Below are positions 7,986 through 20,225 of a stretch of 64,000 bases of DNA, piece by piece. Numbering within the stretch: the stretch's first letter is position 1; each line of letters begins with the position of its first letter. Location: assembly GCF_030503595.1 (NCBI RefSeq), contig NZ_CP129966.1, positions 124,001 to 188,000 on the forward strand, written 5' to 3'. The translations under genes and the position numbers were made by a program. Under the pieces are notes generated by a model that was not told the DNA's origin, searched no databases, and worked only from the letters and a program-made list of their open reading frames with translations. This DNA is from Corynebacterium sp. P4-C1. Lineage in GTDB: Bacteria > Actinomycetota > Actinomycetes > Mycobacteriales > Mycobacteriaceae.

Positions 7986-10244
7986 CTACGCCTCCGCTTC
8001 CTTCGCTGCGCCGCCCTGGGGTGTATCGTCGTGCGCCGCTTCACTCTGCGTTTCCGTGTCGGCCGTTTCAGCGGTGTCGTCGAAAATCGGCGGTTCGATC
8101 TGGCGCAGCACAATCGTGGAGCGTGCGGGCACATTCTTGGTGCCGTCAGCCGCGATCTCCTCGGTCTCGGCCGGGTGCCCCAACGGCTCGGTGGTGTCGA
8201 TGAGAACCTCCCACTTCGCGCCGAGGTTCTTCGGCGGCAGGGTGAATTCGATGTCTTCGTGGAAAGCGTTGAACATCAGCAGGAATGAGTCATCCGTGAC
8301 CTGCTGGCCGCGGGAATCAGGCTCCGCGATCTGGCTGCCGTTGACATAGGCTTGCAATGCCTTGCCGAAGGCGAAGTCCCAGTCGTCCTGCGTCATCATC
8401 TTGCCGTCCGGGGTCAGCCACGCGACATCGCGGTCCTGGGCGTCCGTGCCCAGCGGGCCGCCAGCCAAGAAGCGGCGGCGGCGGAACACCGGGTGGTTCT
8501 TACGGATCGCGATCAGCCGGCGGGTGAAATCGTGGAGATCGTCGCCCACCTCCAGGCGGTCCCAGTTCATCCAGGATGTTTCGTTGTCCTGGCAGTAAAC
8601 GTTGTTGTTTCCGCCCTGCGTGCGGGCGAACTCGTCGCCGTGCGCGATCATCGGGGTGCCCAGGGACAGCAGCAGTGTGGTCAGGAAGTTGCGGCGCTGC
8701 TGCGCACGCAGAGTCTGGACCTCCGGGTCATCAGTCGGTCCCTCCACACCGCAATTCCAGGAGCGGTTGTGGCTCTCGCCGTCGCGGCCGTCCTCCTGGT
8801 TTGCTTCATTGTGTTTCTCGTTGTAACTGACCAGGTCGTTGAGGGTGAACCCGTCGTGCGCGGTGATGAAGTTGATGGACGCCGTGGGACGGCGGCCGTT
8901 GTGGTTGTACAGGTCTGACGAACCCGTCAGGCGGGAGGCGAACTCACCCAGCGTGGCAGGTTCGCCGCGCCAGAAGTCGCGAACGGTGTCGCGGTACTTG
9001 CCGTTCCACTCGCTCCACAGCGGCGGGAAATTACCCACCTGGTAGCCGTTCTCGCCCACATCCCACGGCTCGGCGATGAGTTTGACCTGGGAGACGACCG
9101 GGTCCTGCTGCACGAGGTCGAAGAAGGTGGCCAGGCGGTCCACGTCGGAGAACTCGCGGGCCAAGGTGGAAGCCAGGTCGAAACGGAATCCGTCCACGCG
9201 CATCTCAGAGACCCAGTAGCGCAGGGAATCCATGATCAGCTGCAGGGAGTGCGGGTCGCGGACATTGAGCGAGTTTCCGGTACCGGTGTAGTCCATGTAG
9301 TGGAACCGGTTGTCGTCGACAAGCCGGTAGTACGCCTCGTTGTCGATACCGCGGAAAGCGATGGTCGGGCCCAGGTGGTTGCCCTCGGCCGTGTGGTTGT
9401 ACACCACGTCGAGGATGACCTCCATGCCCGCCTCGTGGTAGGCGCGGACCATGCCCTTGAACTCGGCGACGGCATCGCCCGGTTTCTTGCTCGCCGCGTA
9501 ATCCTGGTGCGGGGCGAAGAACCCGAAGGTGTTGTAGCCCCAGTAGTTGCGCAGACCCAGATCGCGCAGGCGATCATCCTGCAGGAACTGGTGGACCGGC
9601 ATGAGCTCCACCGAGGTCACGCCGAGATCCTGCAGGTAGGAAATGACGCTCGGGTGCGCCAGTCCTGCGTAGGTGCCGCGGAGCTCGTCCGGGACATCCG
9701 GGTGCAGCTGCGTCATGCCCTTGACATGCAGCTCGTAAATGATCGCGTCGTTCTCCGGGATGCGCGGAGCGCGGTCGTCGCCCCAATCGAAGAACGGATT
9801 GATCACCACCGACTTCATCGTGTGCCCGAGAGAGTCCTCTTCATTGCGGCCGGTACCCGGCTCCTCGGCGTGGATGTCATAGGAAAAGAGCGACGAATGC
9901 CCGTCGAACTCGCCGTCAAAAGCGCGCGCGTACGGGTCGACCAGCAGTTTGGAGGGGTCGCAGCGCTTGCCGTTCGCCGGGTCCCACGGTCCGTGGACGC
10001 GGTAGCCGTAGCGCTGGCCCGGCAGAACGCCTGGAAGGTAGGCGTGCCAGACGTGGTTGTCCACCTCTTCGAGGTTCACGCGGATCTCATTTTCTTCGCG
10101 GTCGATCAGGCAGAGTTCCACTTTCTCGGCGACATTGGAGAAAATGGCGAAGTTGGTGCCGGCACCGTCGTAAGTGGATCCCAGAGGGTAGGAGGATCCA
10201 GGCCACACCTGGATGGTCTGCTCGTGCGCACTCGGATTTGTCAT
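7986..10244 (-). CDS. glgX: Glycogen debranching enzyme
   Basis: 752-aa GH13 isoamylase-type enzyme that hydrolyses alpha-1,6 branches of phosphorylase-limited glycogen. An N-terminal CBM48-like domain (residues about 15-110, [20 protein letters not shown]) precedes the catalytic barrel: [22 protein letters not shown] (nucleophile Asp), LIAEPWD (acid/base Glu) and [15 protein letters not shown] are all present. The C-terminal tail is acidic and low-complexity. The start is placed at 10244, 8 nt after a -10-like TAACAT on the same strand (10253-10258), with no Shine-Dalgarno. It heads the minus-strand run glgX-exonuclease-hypothetical-treY. With glgP (26922) it forms the glycogen breakdown branch. 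Confidence 0.96.
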   Translation of the reverse strand: MTNPSAHEQTIQVWPGSSYPLGSTYDGAGTNFAIFSNVAEKVELCLIDREENEIRVNLEEVDNHVWHAYLPGVLPGQRYGYRVHGPWDPANGKRCDPSKLLVDPYARAFDGEFDGHSSLFSYDIHAEEPGTGRNEEDSLGHTMKSVVINPFFDWGDDRAPRIPENDAIIYELHVKGMTQLHPDVPDELRGTYAGLAHPSVISYLQDLGVTSVELMPVHQFLQDDRLRDLGLRNYWGYNTFGFFAPHQDYAASKKPGDAVAEFKGMVRAYHEAGMEVILDVVYNHTAEGNHLGPTIAFRGIDNEAYYRLVDDNRFHYMDYTGTGNSLNVRDPHSLQLIMDSLRYWVSEMRVDGFRFDLASTLAREFSDVDRLATFFDLVQQDPVVSQVKLIAEPWDVGENGYQVGNFPPLWSEWNGKYRDTVRDFWRGEPATLGEFASRLTGSSDLYNHNGRRPTASINFITAHDGFTLNDLVSYNEKHNEANQEDGRDGESHNRSWNCGVEGPTDDPEVQTLRAQQRRNFLTTLLLSLGTPMIAHGDEFARTQGGNNNVYCQDNETSWMNWDRLEVGDDLHDFTRRLIAIRKNHPVFRRRRFLAGGPLGTDAQDRDVAWLTPDGKMMTQDDWDFAFGKALQAYVNGSQIAEPDSRGQQVTDDSFLLMFNAFHEDIEFTLPPKNLGAKWEVLIDTTEPLGHPAETEEIAADGTKNVPARSTIVLRQIEPPIFDDTAETADTETQSEAAHDDTPQGGAAKEAEA

Positions 10245-10252
10245 GAGACCCG

Positions 10253-10258
10253 ATGTTA
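10253..10258 (-). promoter_or_regulatory. -10 box of glgX
   Basis: TAACAT on the minus strand ends 8 nt before the glgX ATG. There is no Shine-Dalgarno between them, consistent with a leaderless transcript. No convincing -35 is seen. Confidence 0.45.
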
Positions 10259-10289
10259 ATAGATAACGGGGTCAGCGACCTGCCTAGCG

Positions 10290-10817
10290 TCAGCCCGCGC
10301 GCAGCCCGGCGAGAAGGAGGTCCACTGCCTCATCCACAGCCTCGGCGGAACCGTGCGGAATATTCGTTTCACCTGCTGTTAATTGCTGCAACTGTGCTCC
10401 GGCCTGGTGCATGTTCGCCGCCCCTAACGTGAGATACAGAAGCCCGGCTGCCGCCGCGTCAGAGGCGTTCCCGTCGAACGCGGCACGAAGGCCGGACATG
10501 AGGTCGGGGAAGACAGGAGAGTCTGGTTGGGCGGCGGCGGTGGAGACCACGTCGGCGCCGTCGGTGTGCGCGAGCAAGGCTCTGCGGAGAGCGGAGCAGA
10601 AAGCTTTCGGGCCGTCGTGCCTCACAGCCAGGACGGGAGCGATGATTTCTTCGGCCATCGCCGCGATGAGCGCCTGCTTGCTGTCGATGTGCCAGTACAA
10701 GGCACCGGGAGCGACACCCAGGGAACCCGCGACCCGGCGCATGGACACATCGGCGAGGCCGTAGGCGCCCAGGATCTCAACGGCGGCGCGCGCGATGACC
10801 GGGCGGGACAACTGCAT
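10290..10817 (-). CDS. TetR-family transcriptional regulator
   Basis: 175-aa protein with a TetR helix-turn-helix in residues about 22-48 (DVSMRRVAGSLGVAPGALYWHI) and a short helical C-terminal domain. The SLGVAPGALYWH recognition helix is like the TetR/AcrR class with a C-terminal TetR_C-type domain. It is transcribed divergently from the lipoprotein gene at 11082 that leads into the his genes, with 264 bp between them, so it may regulate itself and that unit. The start at 10817 is 8 nt after a minus-strand TACCCT -10 box, suggesting a leaderless mRNA. Target unknown. Confidence 0.88.
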   Translation of the reverse strand: MQLSRPVIARAAVEILGAYGLADVSMRRVAGSLGVAPGALYWHIDSKQALIAAMAEEIIAPVLAVRHDGPKAFCSALRRALLAHTDGADVVSTAAAQPDSPVFPDLMSGLRAAFDGNASDAAAAGLLYLTLGAANMHQAGAQLQQLTAGETNIPHGSAEAVDEAVDLLLAGLRAG

Positions 10818-10825
10818 GGCTAAAA

Positions 10826-10831
10826 AGGGTA
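10826..10831 (-). promoter_or_regulatory. -10 box of the TetR gene
   Basis: TACCCT on the minus strand lies 8 nt before the ATG of the TetR gene, with no ribosome-binding site, indicating a probable leaderless start. Confidence 0.45.
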
Positions 10832-10887
10832 CACCCAGCTCCCCGGCTTTTTCACAGCGAGTTCATGGCATGTTCAACGTCCTGGAA

Positions 10888-10918
10888 TTGATGGCCGCGT
10901 CAAGGGGATTGTTATGAT
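10888..10918 (+). promoter_or_regulatory. Candidate promoter upstream of the lipoprotein gene
   Basis: TTGATG (10888-10893) and TATGAT (10913-10918) are separated by 19 bp. This is the best -10 in the 264-bp divergent region and would give a leader of about 155 nt before the ATG at 11082. A second weaker candidate nearer the gene is TTGTCG (11027-11032) with GATAAC (11051-11056). Position 10964-11002 could encode a 12-residue peptide, but it has only one His and no attenuator-like hairpin was found. Confidence 0.4.
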
Positions 10919-11081
10919 TTGATGTGCACTGAAAGCAGCACAAAGTAATTTGCGTTATCAAAGATGTTCCTGCGTCACTCGTCACTCGGCGCGGTGGCTT
11001 AGTGCCTGAGCATCACGTGGCCCAGATTGTCGTTTTCAAAGAGGGCTCTGGATAACGGAACAGTTGGAGGAGACTTCTTTT

Positions 11082-11807
11082 ATGACGTTGACCATCGCTT
11101 CGAAGAAGGCGATTGCGGCAGTGGCACTCGTGGCACCTTTGACACTCGCTGCCTGCGGTTCCAACGAGGAAGAGAACACTGCATCGGGGCTGGCTACGGA
11201 AACCAACGTGGTCACTGTCGCACCTGATGCAGGCAAGGCTTCCGACGAGAAGAAGGACGACAAGGACAAAAAGGACGAGGCGGCCAAGAAGGACCAGAAA
11301 TCCGCGGACCAGGCCAACCCGGATGATCCGCAGGCCCAGGGTGTGCCGAACGAGGGTGCGGCCGGCGTGGTCAACCCGTTCGAGGACGGCACTCTGCCCA
11401 CCGCCGAGGTCAAGCCGGTCGAGGGCGGCCAGGCGGCCAGCGAGGCCGACATCAAGGCCATGACCGACACCATGAACAAGATCTACAACCCGAAGGATCT
11501 CGTTTCTTGGTCCCGCGTGATCATGGACAACTCCTGCAAGAAGGTTGTGGATCAGACCAACCAGGAGCTCGCCAGCCAGGGAACCTCCCTGGACCAGACG
11601 GAGCGCGAGATGCAGCAGGCTATCGACGCAGCTAAGGCCGCAGGTCGCCCGATTCCGCCGGTTCCGCAGACGCAGGCGCAGCTTAGCGACGTCCGCGTGA
11701 ACGGCGATACCGCCTCCGCCAATGTGACCGTAAACTCCAACGGTCAGACCGAGTCTGGTGTCCAGCGCTTCCAGCGTGAGGGCAAGCAGTGGAAGGTGTG
11801 CAACTAA
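11082..11807 (+). CDS. Secreted lipoprotein, hypothetical
   Basis: 241-aa predicted lipoprotein: a Lys-containing N-terminus, a hydrophobic stretch and a lipobox LTLAAC with the acylated Cys near residue 24. A Lys/Asp/Glu-rich low-complexity linker (about residues 50-90) leads to a folded C-terminal domain (about 125-241) with one Cys in DNSCKK and the last in KVCN, possibly a disulphide. The ATG at 11082 was chosen over an in-frame codon at 11064 because GGAGGA lies 10 nt before it and the signal peptide then starts correctly. It overlaps the next gene by 19 nt. It is probably anchored on the outer face of the plasma membrane; function unknown. Confidence 0.82.
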   Translation: MTLTIASKKAIAAVALVAPLTLAACGSNEEENTASGLATETNVVTVAPDAGKASDEKKDDKDKKDEAAKKDQKSADQANPDDPQAQGVPNEGAAGVVNPFEDGTLPTAEVKPVEGGQAASEADIKAMTDTMNKIYNPKDLVSWSRVIMDNSCKKVVDQTNQELASQGTSLDQTEREMQQAIDAAKAAGRPIPPVPQTQAQLSDVRVNGDTASANVTVNSNGQTESGVQRFQREGKQWKVCN

Positions 11808-12344
11808 GCAGGTCCCCGCGTTCTACCCGGCCGTTCGGCTGGGGCGCGGGGATTGTTGCGCTTGGAGGCAGCGTCGGCGCGGTCGCCGGTGCTTTATGGG
11901 GACTGACCCGGCCCGGCTACACCGCCACGGTTGAAGGCGGCGCCGCACGAATCGATCCGGCGGCGAACCCGGAGAACGTCGAGTTCATTTCGTTCGCCGG
12001 TTTCACCGGGCTCACGGCACTGCTCGGACTCTTCATCGGGCTGACCGCATTCGCCACTGCAGTAAGGCGCGCCAACGCTTGGCGCATGCTTTTCGCGGTG
12101 GCGGTCGCCGCTTTTTCCAGCTGGACCCTTTATGTTCTCGGCACTTGGTCGGCCGACATGCTCAACGGCGTGCCCGACCCCCACGATTTGAAAGAAGGGG
12201 AGACGCTCACCTTCGTCCCTCTCCTGCGGCCGGGGGCAGCGTGGCTGGCGGGACCGTTCGTGGCGGCGCTGGCGTACTGGCTCGGACTCGCAGTTTCTCC
12301 GGGACTTGGCCCGGGAGACTCTGGCGGCGCATATGATGAGCGCC

Positions 12345-12361
<17 letters not shown>
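11789..12361 (+). CDS. Membrane protein of unknown function upstream of hisD
   Basis: 190-aa protein with four predicted membrane segments (about residues 18-40, 68-88, 98-118, 148-168). A conserved-looking loop after segment 1 ([20 protein letters not shown]) resembles small actinobacterial DUF2567-type membrane proteins; this family assignment is tentative. Starts at GTG 11789 or GTG 11798, both inside the end of the lipoprotein gene, which suggests translational coupling. Its 3' end overlaps hisD by 17 nt and contains the hisD -10 box. Not known to act in histidine synthesis; linkage may be positional only. Confidence 0.75.
12332..12337 (+). promoter_or_regulatory. -10 box of hisD inside the preceding gene
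   Basis: TATGAT lies 7 nt before the hisD ATG (12345), and no Shine-Dalgarno is present. This suggests an internal promoter driving a leaderless hisD transcript. No clear -35. Confidence 0.5.
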
Positions 12362-14806
<2,445 letters not shown>

Positions 14807-14808
14807 CC

Positions 14809-15411
14809 ATGGCTGACCGGATCGGCACCGCGACCCGCACCACCAGCGAGTCTGACATCACCGTGGAGATCAACCTCGACGGCACCGGAAACGTCGAGGT
14901 GGACACGGGCCTTCCGTTTTTCGACCACATGCTCACCGCATTCGGCACCCACGGCAGTTTCGACCTGAAGGTCGCGGCCAAGGGCGACACTTACATCGAC
15001 GCGCACCACACCGTCGAGGACACGGCGATCACGCTCGGCTGGGCGCTCATGGATGCGGTGGGGGACAAGATGGGCATCCGCCGCTTCGGCTCCATGTCCC
15101 TGCCGATGGACGAAACGCTCGTCGAAGCCGTCGTGGACATCTCCAACCGCCCGTACTTCATCATGAATGGTGAGCCGGAGAACATGGAATGGCAGATCAT
15201 CGGCGGCCACTACGCCACGGTCATCAACCGCCACTTCTTCGAGACCTTGGCGTACAACGCGCGAATCACCCTCCACGTCAACGTCCGCTACGGCCGCGAC
15301 CCGCACCACATCACGGAAGCCGAGTACAAGGCCGTCGCGCGCGCCTTGCGTCAGGCTTACGAAATCGACCCGCGTGTGAAAGGCGTACCCTCTACCAAGG
15401 GCGCGCTTTAA
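14809..15411 (+). CDS. hisB: Imidazoleglycerol-phosphate dehydratase
   Basis: 200-aa monofunctional HisB, which dehydrates imidazole glycerol phosphate to imidazole acetol phosphate using two manganese ions. The paired metal-binding motifs are clear: FFDHML, then [14 protein letters not shown] near residue 65, and a second set in the C-terminal half ([26 protein letters not shown]). There is no fused phosphatase domain as in E. coli, in line with actinobacteria, where a separate phosphatase is needed. The gene starts 2 bp after hisC and is followed by a strong terminator at 15429. Confidence 0.97.
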   Translation: MADRIGTATRTTSESDITVEINLDGTGNVEVDTGLPFFDHMLTAFGTHGSFDLKVAAKGDTYIDAHHTVEDTAITLGWALMDAVGDKMGIRRFGSMSLPMDETLVEAVVDISNRPYFIMNGEPENMEWQIIGGHYATVINRHFFETLAYNARITLHVNVRYGRDPHHITEAEYKAVARALRQAYEIDPRVKGVPSTKGAL

Positions 15412-15428
15412 AAACGCGCTTATCGACG

Positions 15429-15465
15429 TCAGCGTTATCCGGCCCGCCGGACAACGCTGATTTTT
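15429..15465 (+). terminator. Rho-independent terminator after hisB
   Basis: Arms 15429-15442 (TCAGCGTTATCCGG) and 15447-15460 (CCGGACAACGCTGA) pair with one A-C mismatch over 14 bp around a 4-nt loop, followed by TTTTT. An exact CGTCGATAAGC-motif copy (reverse orientation) lies directly in front at 15418-15428. It separates hisDCB from the MFS gene. Confidence 0.9.
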
Positions 15466-15581
15466 CGGGCTGTTTCCAGCTGTGATTGTTCGCTGCTGGT
15501 GTGGCCTGATTTTTCTTGTTGGAACCGTCCGGTTCCTTTTTTGTTTGTGCAGTCGATGTGAGTTCTAGGAGGGTTTTCACC

Positions 15582-16814
15582 GTGGGTTCCCCGCAAGGGA
15601 CTGGTCAGTCCAGCTCCGCGGCCGAGGTCAACTCGGTCTGGGAGGCATCTGGCTTCATTCCGACATTGGTGGCTGTTGCCGCCGCTTTCGGTTCGTGGGC
15701 GCTGTTGCTGCCGGTCGTTCCGGTGGCTGTGCTGGATGCGGGCGGTTCCCACGCGCTGGCGGGTGCGTCGACAGGCGTGTTCATGGCGGCGACGGTGCTC
15801 ACGCAGGTGTTCATGCCTCGGCTTTTGCGCCGTTTCAGCTACCGCTCCGCGATTGCGTTCTCGGCGGTGCTGCTCGGTGTCCCGGCGTTGGCGTTCATCT
15901 GGAACATGGACCCGGCGGTTGTGCTCGGAGTGAGTGTGCTGCGTGGTGTCGGCTTCGGTGCCATGACGGTCGCCGAAGCGGCCATCATCGCAGAGCTCGT
16001 GCCGCGCAAGTTCCTCGGCAAAGCCTCGGGTGTCTTCGGCGCCTCGAGTGGGTCAGCCCAGATGGTCGCCCTGCCGTTGGGGTTGTTTGTCGCCGAGCGT
16101 TTCGGCTATGGCCCCGTCTGGGTCATCGCCTTGGTGGTCGCAGCGATCGGTGGCTTGGCCTGTGCGGGAATCCCGCCACTGAAGGGCGCCCAACCCGATG
16201 CCGTGACCAGCGGCGCCGTGTCAGCCCCGACCTGGAAGCTCGTGCTCGTGCCGACTCTGGCCTTGGCCATCGCGGCGATGGCGTACAGCCTGATCGCCAA
16301 TTTCCTGCCGGACGCCATCCGCGGGGTCGGCATCACCTCCGGCACTGCGCTCGGCGGTCTGATCCTGGCCGTGATCAACCTCGCCGTCATGTCGGCGCGC
16401 ATCTTCACCGGAGTCATCGCCGACCGCCGCGGCGAGCCCGGCACACTGATGATTCCGTTCCAGGTCGCGGCCGCCATCGGCATGTTCGGCTTCGCCGCCT
16501 GCCTGGCCGCCGGCGCCCACCCGGTGTGGCTGGTCGTCTCCGCTATCTTCTTCGGCGCCGGCTTCGGTGCGGTGCAGAACGAGTCTCTGCTCAGCATGTT
16601 CTACCGCCTGCCTCAGTCCAAGGTCAGCCACGCTTCCGCCGTGTGGAACGTCGGCTTCGACGGCGGCCAAGGCGTCGGTTCTTTCTTGTTCGGCGGCATG
16701 ATCGCCGGTCTCGGTGCCGCGGGCGCTTTCGCCGCCTCCGGTGCGGTGGTCATCGCCGGCATCGTCATGACCACAGCCGATTGGGCGGTGGGGCGGCGTC
16801 GCCTGCGCCGCTAG
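15582..16814 (+). CDS. Major facilitator superfamily transporter
   Basis: 410-aa integral membrane protein with about 12 hydrophobic segments in two halves and the MFS loop feature RLLRRFSYRSA between segments 2 and 3. It resembles the efflux-type MFS carrier often found between hisB and hisH in corynebacteria. Substrate is unknown; the position suggests but does not prove export of a histidine-related compound. GTG 15582 was chosen since TAGGAGGGT ends 8 nt upstream; an in-frame ATG at 15516 lacks a binding site and would add a poorly matching N-terminus. It is preceded by a terminator, so it has its own promoter or depends on read-through. Confidence 0.87.
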   Translation: MGSPQGTGQSSSAAEVNSVWEASGFIPTLVAVAAAFGSWALLLPVVPVAVLDAGGSHALAGASTGVFMAATVLTQVFMPRLLRRFSYRSAIAFSAVLLGVPALAFIWNMDPAVVLGVSVLRGVGFGAMTVAEAAIIAELVPRKFLGKASGVFGASSGSAQMVALPLGLFVAERFGYGPVWVIALVVAAIGGLACAGIPPLKGAQPDAVTSGAVSAPTWKLVLVPTLALAIAAMAYSLIANFLPDAIRGVGITSGTALGGLILAVINLAVMSARIFTGVIADRRGEPGTLMIPFQVAAAIGMFGFAACLAAGAHPVWLVVSAIFFGAGFGAVQNESLLSMFYRLPQSKVSHASAVWNVGFDGGQGVGSFLFGGMIAGLGAAGAFAASGAVVIAGIVMTTADWAVGRRRLRR

Positions 16815-16821
16815 CCAGCGC

Positions 16822-16827
16822 TAAACT
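16822..16827 (+). promoter_or_regulatory. -10 box of hisH
   Basis: TAAACT lies in the 21-bp MFS-hisH gap, 8 nt before the hisH ATG, without a Shine-Dalgarno. Probable leaderless internal promoter. Confidence 0.5.
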
Positions 16828-16835
16828 TCCGTGGC

Positions 16836-17474
16836 ATGAGCAACGTGGTGGCCCTACTGGATTACGGTGCCGGCAATCTCCGTTCGGCGCAGCGCGCACT
16901 CGAGCATGTCGGTGCAGACGTGGTGGTGACGCGGGATCCGATGATCGCCGTGGAGGCCGATGGCCTGGTGGTGCCAGGGGTCGGCGCGTACGACGCCTGC
17001 ATGCGCGGGCTGCGCGCGGTCTCCGGGCCGCGCCTGATCGGGCAGCGCCTGGCGGGCGACCGGCCGGTACTGGGCATCTGCGTCGGACTGCAGGTCATGT
17101 TCGATAAGGGCGTCGAGCACGGCATTGAGTCGGAAGGCTGCGGGGAGTGGCCGGGGGTCGTCGATAAGCTCGATGCCCCTGTTCTCCCGCACATGGGCTG
17201 GAACACCGTCGATGTGGCGGACGGATCCGAGATGTTCGCCGGACTGGATGCTGACACGCGGTTCTACTTCGTCCACTCCTATGGCGTGCAGAGCTGGGAG
17301 ATGGAGGCGGACGACTTCATCGCCGCGCCGAAGGTGTCCTGGTCCACGCACGGTAACTCGCGCTTTGTCGCGGCGGTGGAGAACGGGCCGTTGTGGGCCA
17401 CGCAATTCCACCCGGAGAAATCCGGTGACGCCGGGTTGACGTTATTGCGGAACTGGGTAGGTCATCTCCATTAG
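16836..17474 (+). CDS. hisH: Imidazole glycerol phosphate synthase, glutaminase subunit
   Basis: 212-aa class I glutamine amidotransferase. It releases ammonia from glutamine and passes it to HisF, which makes imidazole glycerol phosphate and AICAR. The catalytic triad is intact: Cys82 in GICVGLQ, His192 and Glu194 in [21 protein letters not shown] at the N-terminus and PHMGWN are typical. The start at 16836 is 8 nt after TAAACT. The partner hisF is at 19054, separated by hisA and the inositol-phosphatase-like gene. It contains a CGTCGATAAGC motif at 17159-17169. Confidence 0.96.
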   Translation: MSNVVALLDYGAGNLRSAQRALEHVGADVVVTRDPMIAVEADGLVVPGVGAYDACMRGLRAVSGPRLIGQRLAGDRPVLGICVGLQVMFDKGVEHGIESEGCGEWPGVVDKLDAPVLPHMGWNTVDVADGSEMFAGLDADTRFYFVHSYGVQSWEMEADDFIAAPKVSWSTHGNSRFVAAVENGPLWATQFHPEKSGDAGLTLLRNWVGHLH

Positions 17475-17477
17475 ACT
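17472..17477 (+). promoter_or_regulatory. -10 box of hisA
   Basis: TAGACT overlaps the hisH stop codon and ends 6 nt before the hisA ATG at 17484; no Shine-Dalgarno is visible. Possible leaderless internal start. Confidence 0.4.
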
Positions 17478-17483
17478 GCGGAT

Positions 17484-18230
17484 ATGAGTTTCACTGTTCT
17501 GCCCGCAGTAGACGTCGTCGACGGCCAGGCTGTCCGCCTTGACCAGGGGGAAGCCGGCACGGAGAAGAATTACGGTTCGCCGCTCCAGGCGGCGCTGCAG
17601 TGGCAGGAAGCTGGCGCGCAGTGGCTGCACTTCGTCGACCTGGACGCGGCTTTTGGGCGCGGCTCGAACCATGAAATGATGGCGCAGATCACCCGTGAGT
17701 TGTCCATCAACGTCGAGCTCACCGGCGGCATCCGCGACGACGCCTCGCTGGATCGCGCGCTGGCGACAGGGGCGAAGCGCGTGAACATTGGTACGGCGGC
17801 TTTGGAGGACCCGGATTGGGCGGCGGAGGCCATCGCGAAGCACGGCGAGGCGATCGCTGTCGACATCGCGGTGCGCGAGGAGGACGGTCAGTGGCGCACC
17901 AAGGGCCGTGGCTGGACCTCCGATGGTGGGGACCTGTGGGAGGTCCTTGAATTCTTCGATTCCGCCGGGTGCGCGCGCTTCGTGGTCACGGATGTGAGCA
18001 AGGACGGCACCCTGGCCGGACCGAATCTGGATCTGTTGCGCGAGGTCTCCGCCGCCACCGACGCGGCCGTCACGGCATCGGGCGGCGTGTCCTCGCTTTC
18101 CGATATTGCCGAGATCGCGCGCTTCGCTGACGAAGGAATCGACAGCGTCATCGTGGGGAAGGCGCTGTATGAGAAGCGCTTCACGCTGCGCGAGGCCCTG
18201 GAGACTGCAGCCGCCCCGGGAGACGAGTAA
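17484..18230 (+). CDS. hisA: Phosphoribosylformimino-AICAR-phosphate isomerase
   Basis: 248-aa (beta-alpha)8 barrel isomerase converting ProFAR to PRFAR. The N-terminal [19 protein letters not shown] carries the catalytic Asp (near residue 10) and the half-barrel repeats with phosphate-binding Gly loops are visible ([21 protein letters not shown]). The second catalytic Asp is in [15 protein letters not shown]. In many actinobacteria the homologue (PriA) also does the TrpF step; in corynebacteria it is usually a HisA only, and the sequence alone does not decide this. It is 9 bp after hisH. Confidence 0.95.
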   Translation: MSFTVLPAVDVVDGQAVRLDQGEAGTEKNYGSPLQAALQWQEAGAQWLHFVDLDAAFGRGSNHEMMAQITRELSINVELTGGIRDDASLDRALATGAKRVNIGTAALEDPDWAAEAIAKHGEAIAVDIAVREEDGQWRTKGRGWTSDGGDLWEVLEFFDSAGCARFVVTDVSKDGTLAGPNLDLLREVSAATDAAVTASGGVSSLSDIAEIARFADEGIDSVIVGKALYEKRFTLREALETAAAPGDE

Positions 18231-18236
18231 GCGGCG

Positions 18237-19046
18237 ATGCAACCGGACGAGTTGAACAGGTTCCTCGCAGTCGCCGAGGAGGCCGCGGATATCGCGCACC
18301 GGCAGTTTGTCGAGGGCATCGGTGCGGCACCGGCGATGTACAAGGGGGCCAACGACTTCGCAACAGAAGTCGACCTGCAGATTGAGGCCTCTCTACGTGC
18401 GCACCTCACCGAATCCACCGGCATACCTGTTCTCGGTGAGGAAAAGGGCGGCCGGAATTCCGGGGAAGCCTTGTGGGTCGTCGACCCGATCGACGGCACC
18501 GCGAATTTCTCCTCCGGAAACCCGAATTGCGCTGTGCTGATCTCTCTCGTGGTCGACGGCCAGCCGGTCGTGTCCGTCACGGACGTTCCCATGCTGAACA
18601 TGCGCCTGACCGCTGTCGAGGGTTCGTGCGTCACGCTCAACGGAACGCAGCTTCCGCGTCTCGACGAAGCGGCGCCGGTGAGCAACCAAGTCGGTGTCGG
18701 AACAGTGGGCACCGACGACACGAGCCGAGTGCCGCCGGACAGCCGGCTGAAGCTGATCAAGGCGCTGGAGTACTCCAACATGCGCCCGCGGATCAGCGGT
18801 TCGGTGGGGTTGGACCTGGCCTTCGTCGCGCAGGGCATTTACGAGGCTGCGGTGAGCTTTTCGCCCTTCCCCTGGGATAACGCCTCCGGTGTGCTGTTGG
18901 CGCGCTGCGCCGGTGCCGTCGTCACGGATGTGGACGGCGAGCCGTGGGCGTTGGGGTCCCTCGGAGTCATTGCGGGGTCCGCCGATGTGCATGCGTCGGT
19001 CCTGCGTACCATGAAGTCCATTCAGCGCGAAGCCGGAAGGAAGTGA
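18237..19046 (+). CDS. impA: Inositol-monophosphatase-family phosphatase
   Basis: 269-aa Mg2+/Li+-dependent phosphatase of the IMPase family. Metal-binding motifs are intact: GEEKGG (Glu), [15 protein letters not shown] (DPIDGT with both Asp) and [15 protein letters not shown] (Asp of the third motif). Members located between hisA and hisF in corynebacteria have been named impA and annotated as inositol or fructose-1,6-bisphosphatase-like. The gene starts 6 bp after hisA and ends 7 bp before hisF. Because the HisB here lacks the fused phosphatase domain, a histidinol-phosphate phosphatase of this family is a tempting role, but the true substrate cannot be read from the sequence. Confidence 0.88.
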   Translation: MQPDELNRFLAVAEEAADIAHRQFVEGIGAAPAMYKGANDFATEVDLQIEASLRAHLTESTGIPVLGEEKGGRNSGEALWVVDPIDGTANFSSGNPNCAVLISLVVDGQPVVSVTDVPMLNMRLTAVEGSCVTLNGTQLPRLDEAAPVSNQVGVGTVGTDDTSRVPPDSRLKLIKALEYSNMRPRISGSVGLDLAFVAQGIYEAAVSFSPFPWDNASGVLLARCAGAVVTDVDGEPWALGSLGVIAGSADVHASVLRTMKSIQREAGRK

Positions 19047-19053
19047 TGGGGCA

Positions 19054-19830
19054 GTGGCCGTAGCAACCAGGGTCATTCCGTGCCTGGACGTGGACAACGG
19101 CAGAGTGGTCAAGGGTGTCAATTTTGAGAATCTCCGCGATGCTGGCGACCCCGTGGAGCTGGCGAAGCACTACGGCGAGCAGGGCGCCGACGAGCTGACG
19201 TTCTTGGACGTGACAGCCTCCAAGCAGGGGCGCGGCACGATGCTCGACGTCGTGCGCCGCACCGCCGACCAGGTCTTCATCCCGCTCACCGTGGGAGGCG
19301 GCGTGCGCACCGAGGAGGATGTGCGCGAGCTGCTGCGCGCCGGCGCGGACAAGGTTTCTGTCAACACTGCTGCGATCGCGCGGCCGGAGTTGCTCCGGGA
19401 GCTTTCGCAGATCTTCGGCGCACAGTGCATCGTGCTGTCCGTCGATGCCCGCCGCGTGCCCGAAGGGGGCACACCGCAGCCGTCCGGTTTCGAGGTGACC
19501 ACCCACGGCGGCACCCGCTCGGCTGAGCTCGACGCTGTGGAGTGGGCGAAGACGGGCGAGAAGCTCGGGGTGGGGGAGATCCTTCTCAATTCCATGGACG
19601 GCGACGGCACGAAGGAAGGCTTCGACATCGAGCTCATCGAGCGCGTGCGCGAGGCGGTGTCGATTCCGGTGATCGCGTCCGGCGGCGCAGGAACGGCCGA
19701 GCATTTCCCGCCCGCGGTGAAGGCCGGCGCGGATGCTGTGCTCGCAGCGTCGATCTTCCACTTCCGCGAAGTGGGCATTGGCGAGGTCAAGCAGGCGCTT
19801 GCCGACGCCGGCTGCGAGGTGAGCCTCTAG
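19054..19830 (+). CDS. hisF: Imidazole glycerol phosphate synthase, cyclase subunit
   Basis: 258-aa (beta-alpha)8 barrel that joins PRFAR and ammonia from HisH to give imidazole glycerol phosphate and AICAR. The conserved first strand [18 protein letters not shown] includes catalytic Asp near residue 12, and [13 protein letters not shown] carries the second Asp. Starts with GTG at 19054, 7 bp after the phosphatase gene. Its TAG stop overlaps the GTG start of hisI by one base. Length is normal. Confidence 0.96.
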   Translation: MAVATRVIPCLDVDNGRVVKGVNFENLRDAGDPVELAKHYGEQGADELTFLDVTASKQGRGTMLDVVRRTADQVFIPLTVGGGVRTEEDVRELLRAGADKVSVNTAAIARPELLRELSQIFGAQCIVLSVDARRVPEGGTPQPSGFEVTTHGGTRSAELDAVEWAKTGEKLGVGEILLNSMDGDGTKEGFDIELIERVREAVSIPVIASGGAGTAEHFPPAVKAGADAVLAASIFHFREVGIGEVKQALADAGCEVSL

Positions 19831-20225
19831 TGAGCACCGGAAACAACGAACCTCTGCGTCCCGAGGACGCGCAGCTCGATAGCGCGGTCCGGGATCGCAT
19901 CCGCTTCAACGACGCGGGTCTCGTGCCCGCCGTCGTGCAGGCGGCCGGCACCGGCGAAGTGCTCATGATGGCGTGGATGGATGAACATGCGCTGGCCTAC
20001 ACCCTGGCCACGCGCCGGGGCACCTATTTCTCCCGTTCGCGCGCCGAGTACTGGGTGAAAGGTCTCACGAGCGGCAATACCCAGCGGGTCACCGAGGTGC
20101 GCCTCGACTGCGACGGCGACACGGTGCTCGTGAAAGTCGAGCAGCGTGGAGGGGCCTGCCACACCGGCGATCGCACTTGCTTCGACAACGACCTGCTGCT
20201 GGCTCCGCAGGAAGGACAGCGATGA
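19830..20225 (+). CDS. hisI: Phosphoribosyl-AMP cyclohydrolase
   Basis: 131-aa monofunctional HisI, which opens the adenine ring of PR-AMP with zinc. Family motif [19 protein letters not shown] and the Cys-containing metal-binding region LDCDGD...[12 protein letters not shown] are present. There is no fused HisE domain, as usual for actinobacteria. The GTG start at 19830 shares a base with the hisF stop; its own TGA is inside the ATGA overlap with the next gene at 20222. Both features indicate tight translational coupling. Confidence 0.95.
   Translation: MSTGNNEPLRPEDAQLDSAVRDRIRFNDAGLVPAVVQAAGTGEVLMMAWMDEHALAYTLATRRGTYFSRSRAEYWVKGLTSGNTQRVTEVRLDCDGDTVLVKVEQRGGACHTGDRTCFDNDLLLAPQEGQR

Noticed and set aside
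10964..11002. 12-residue peptide as his attenuator leader
   Set aside because: Only one His codon and no terminator/antiterminator pair; the following genes are not his genes.
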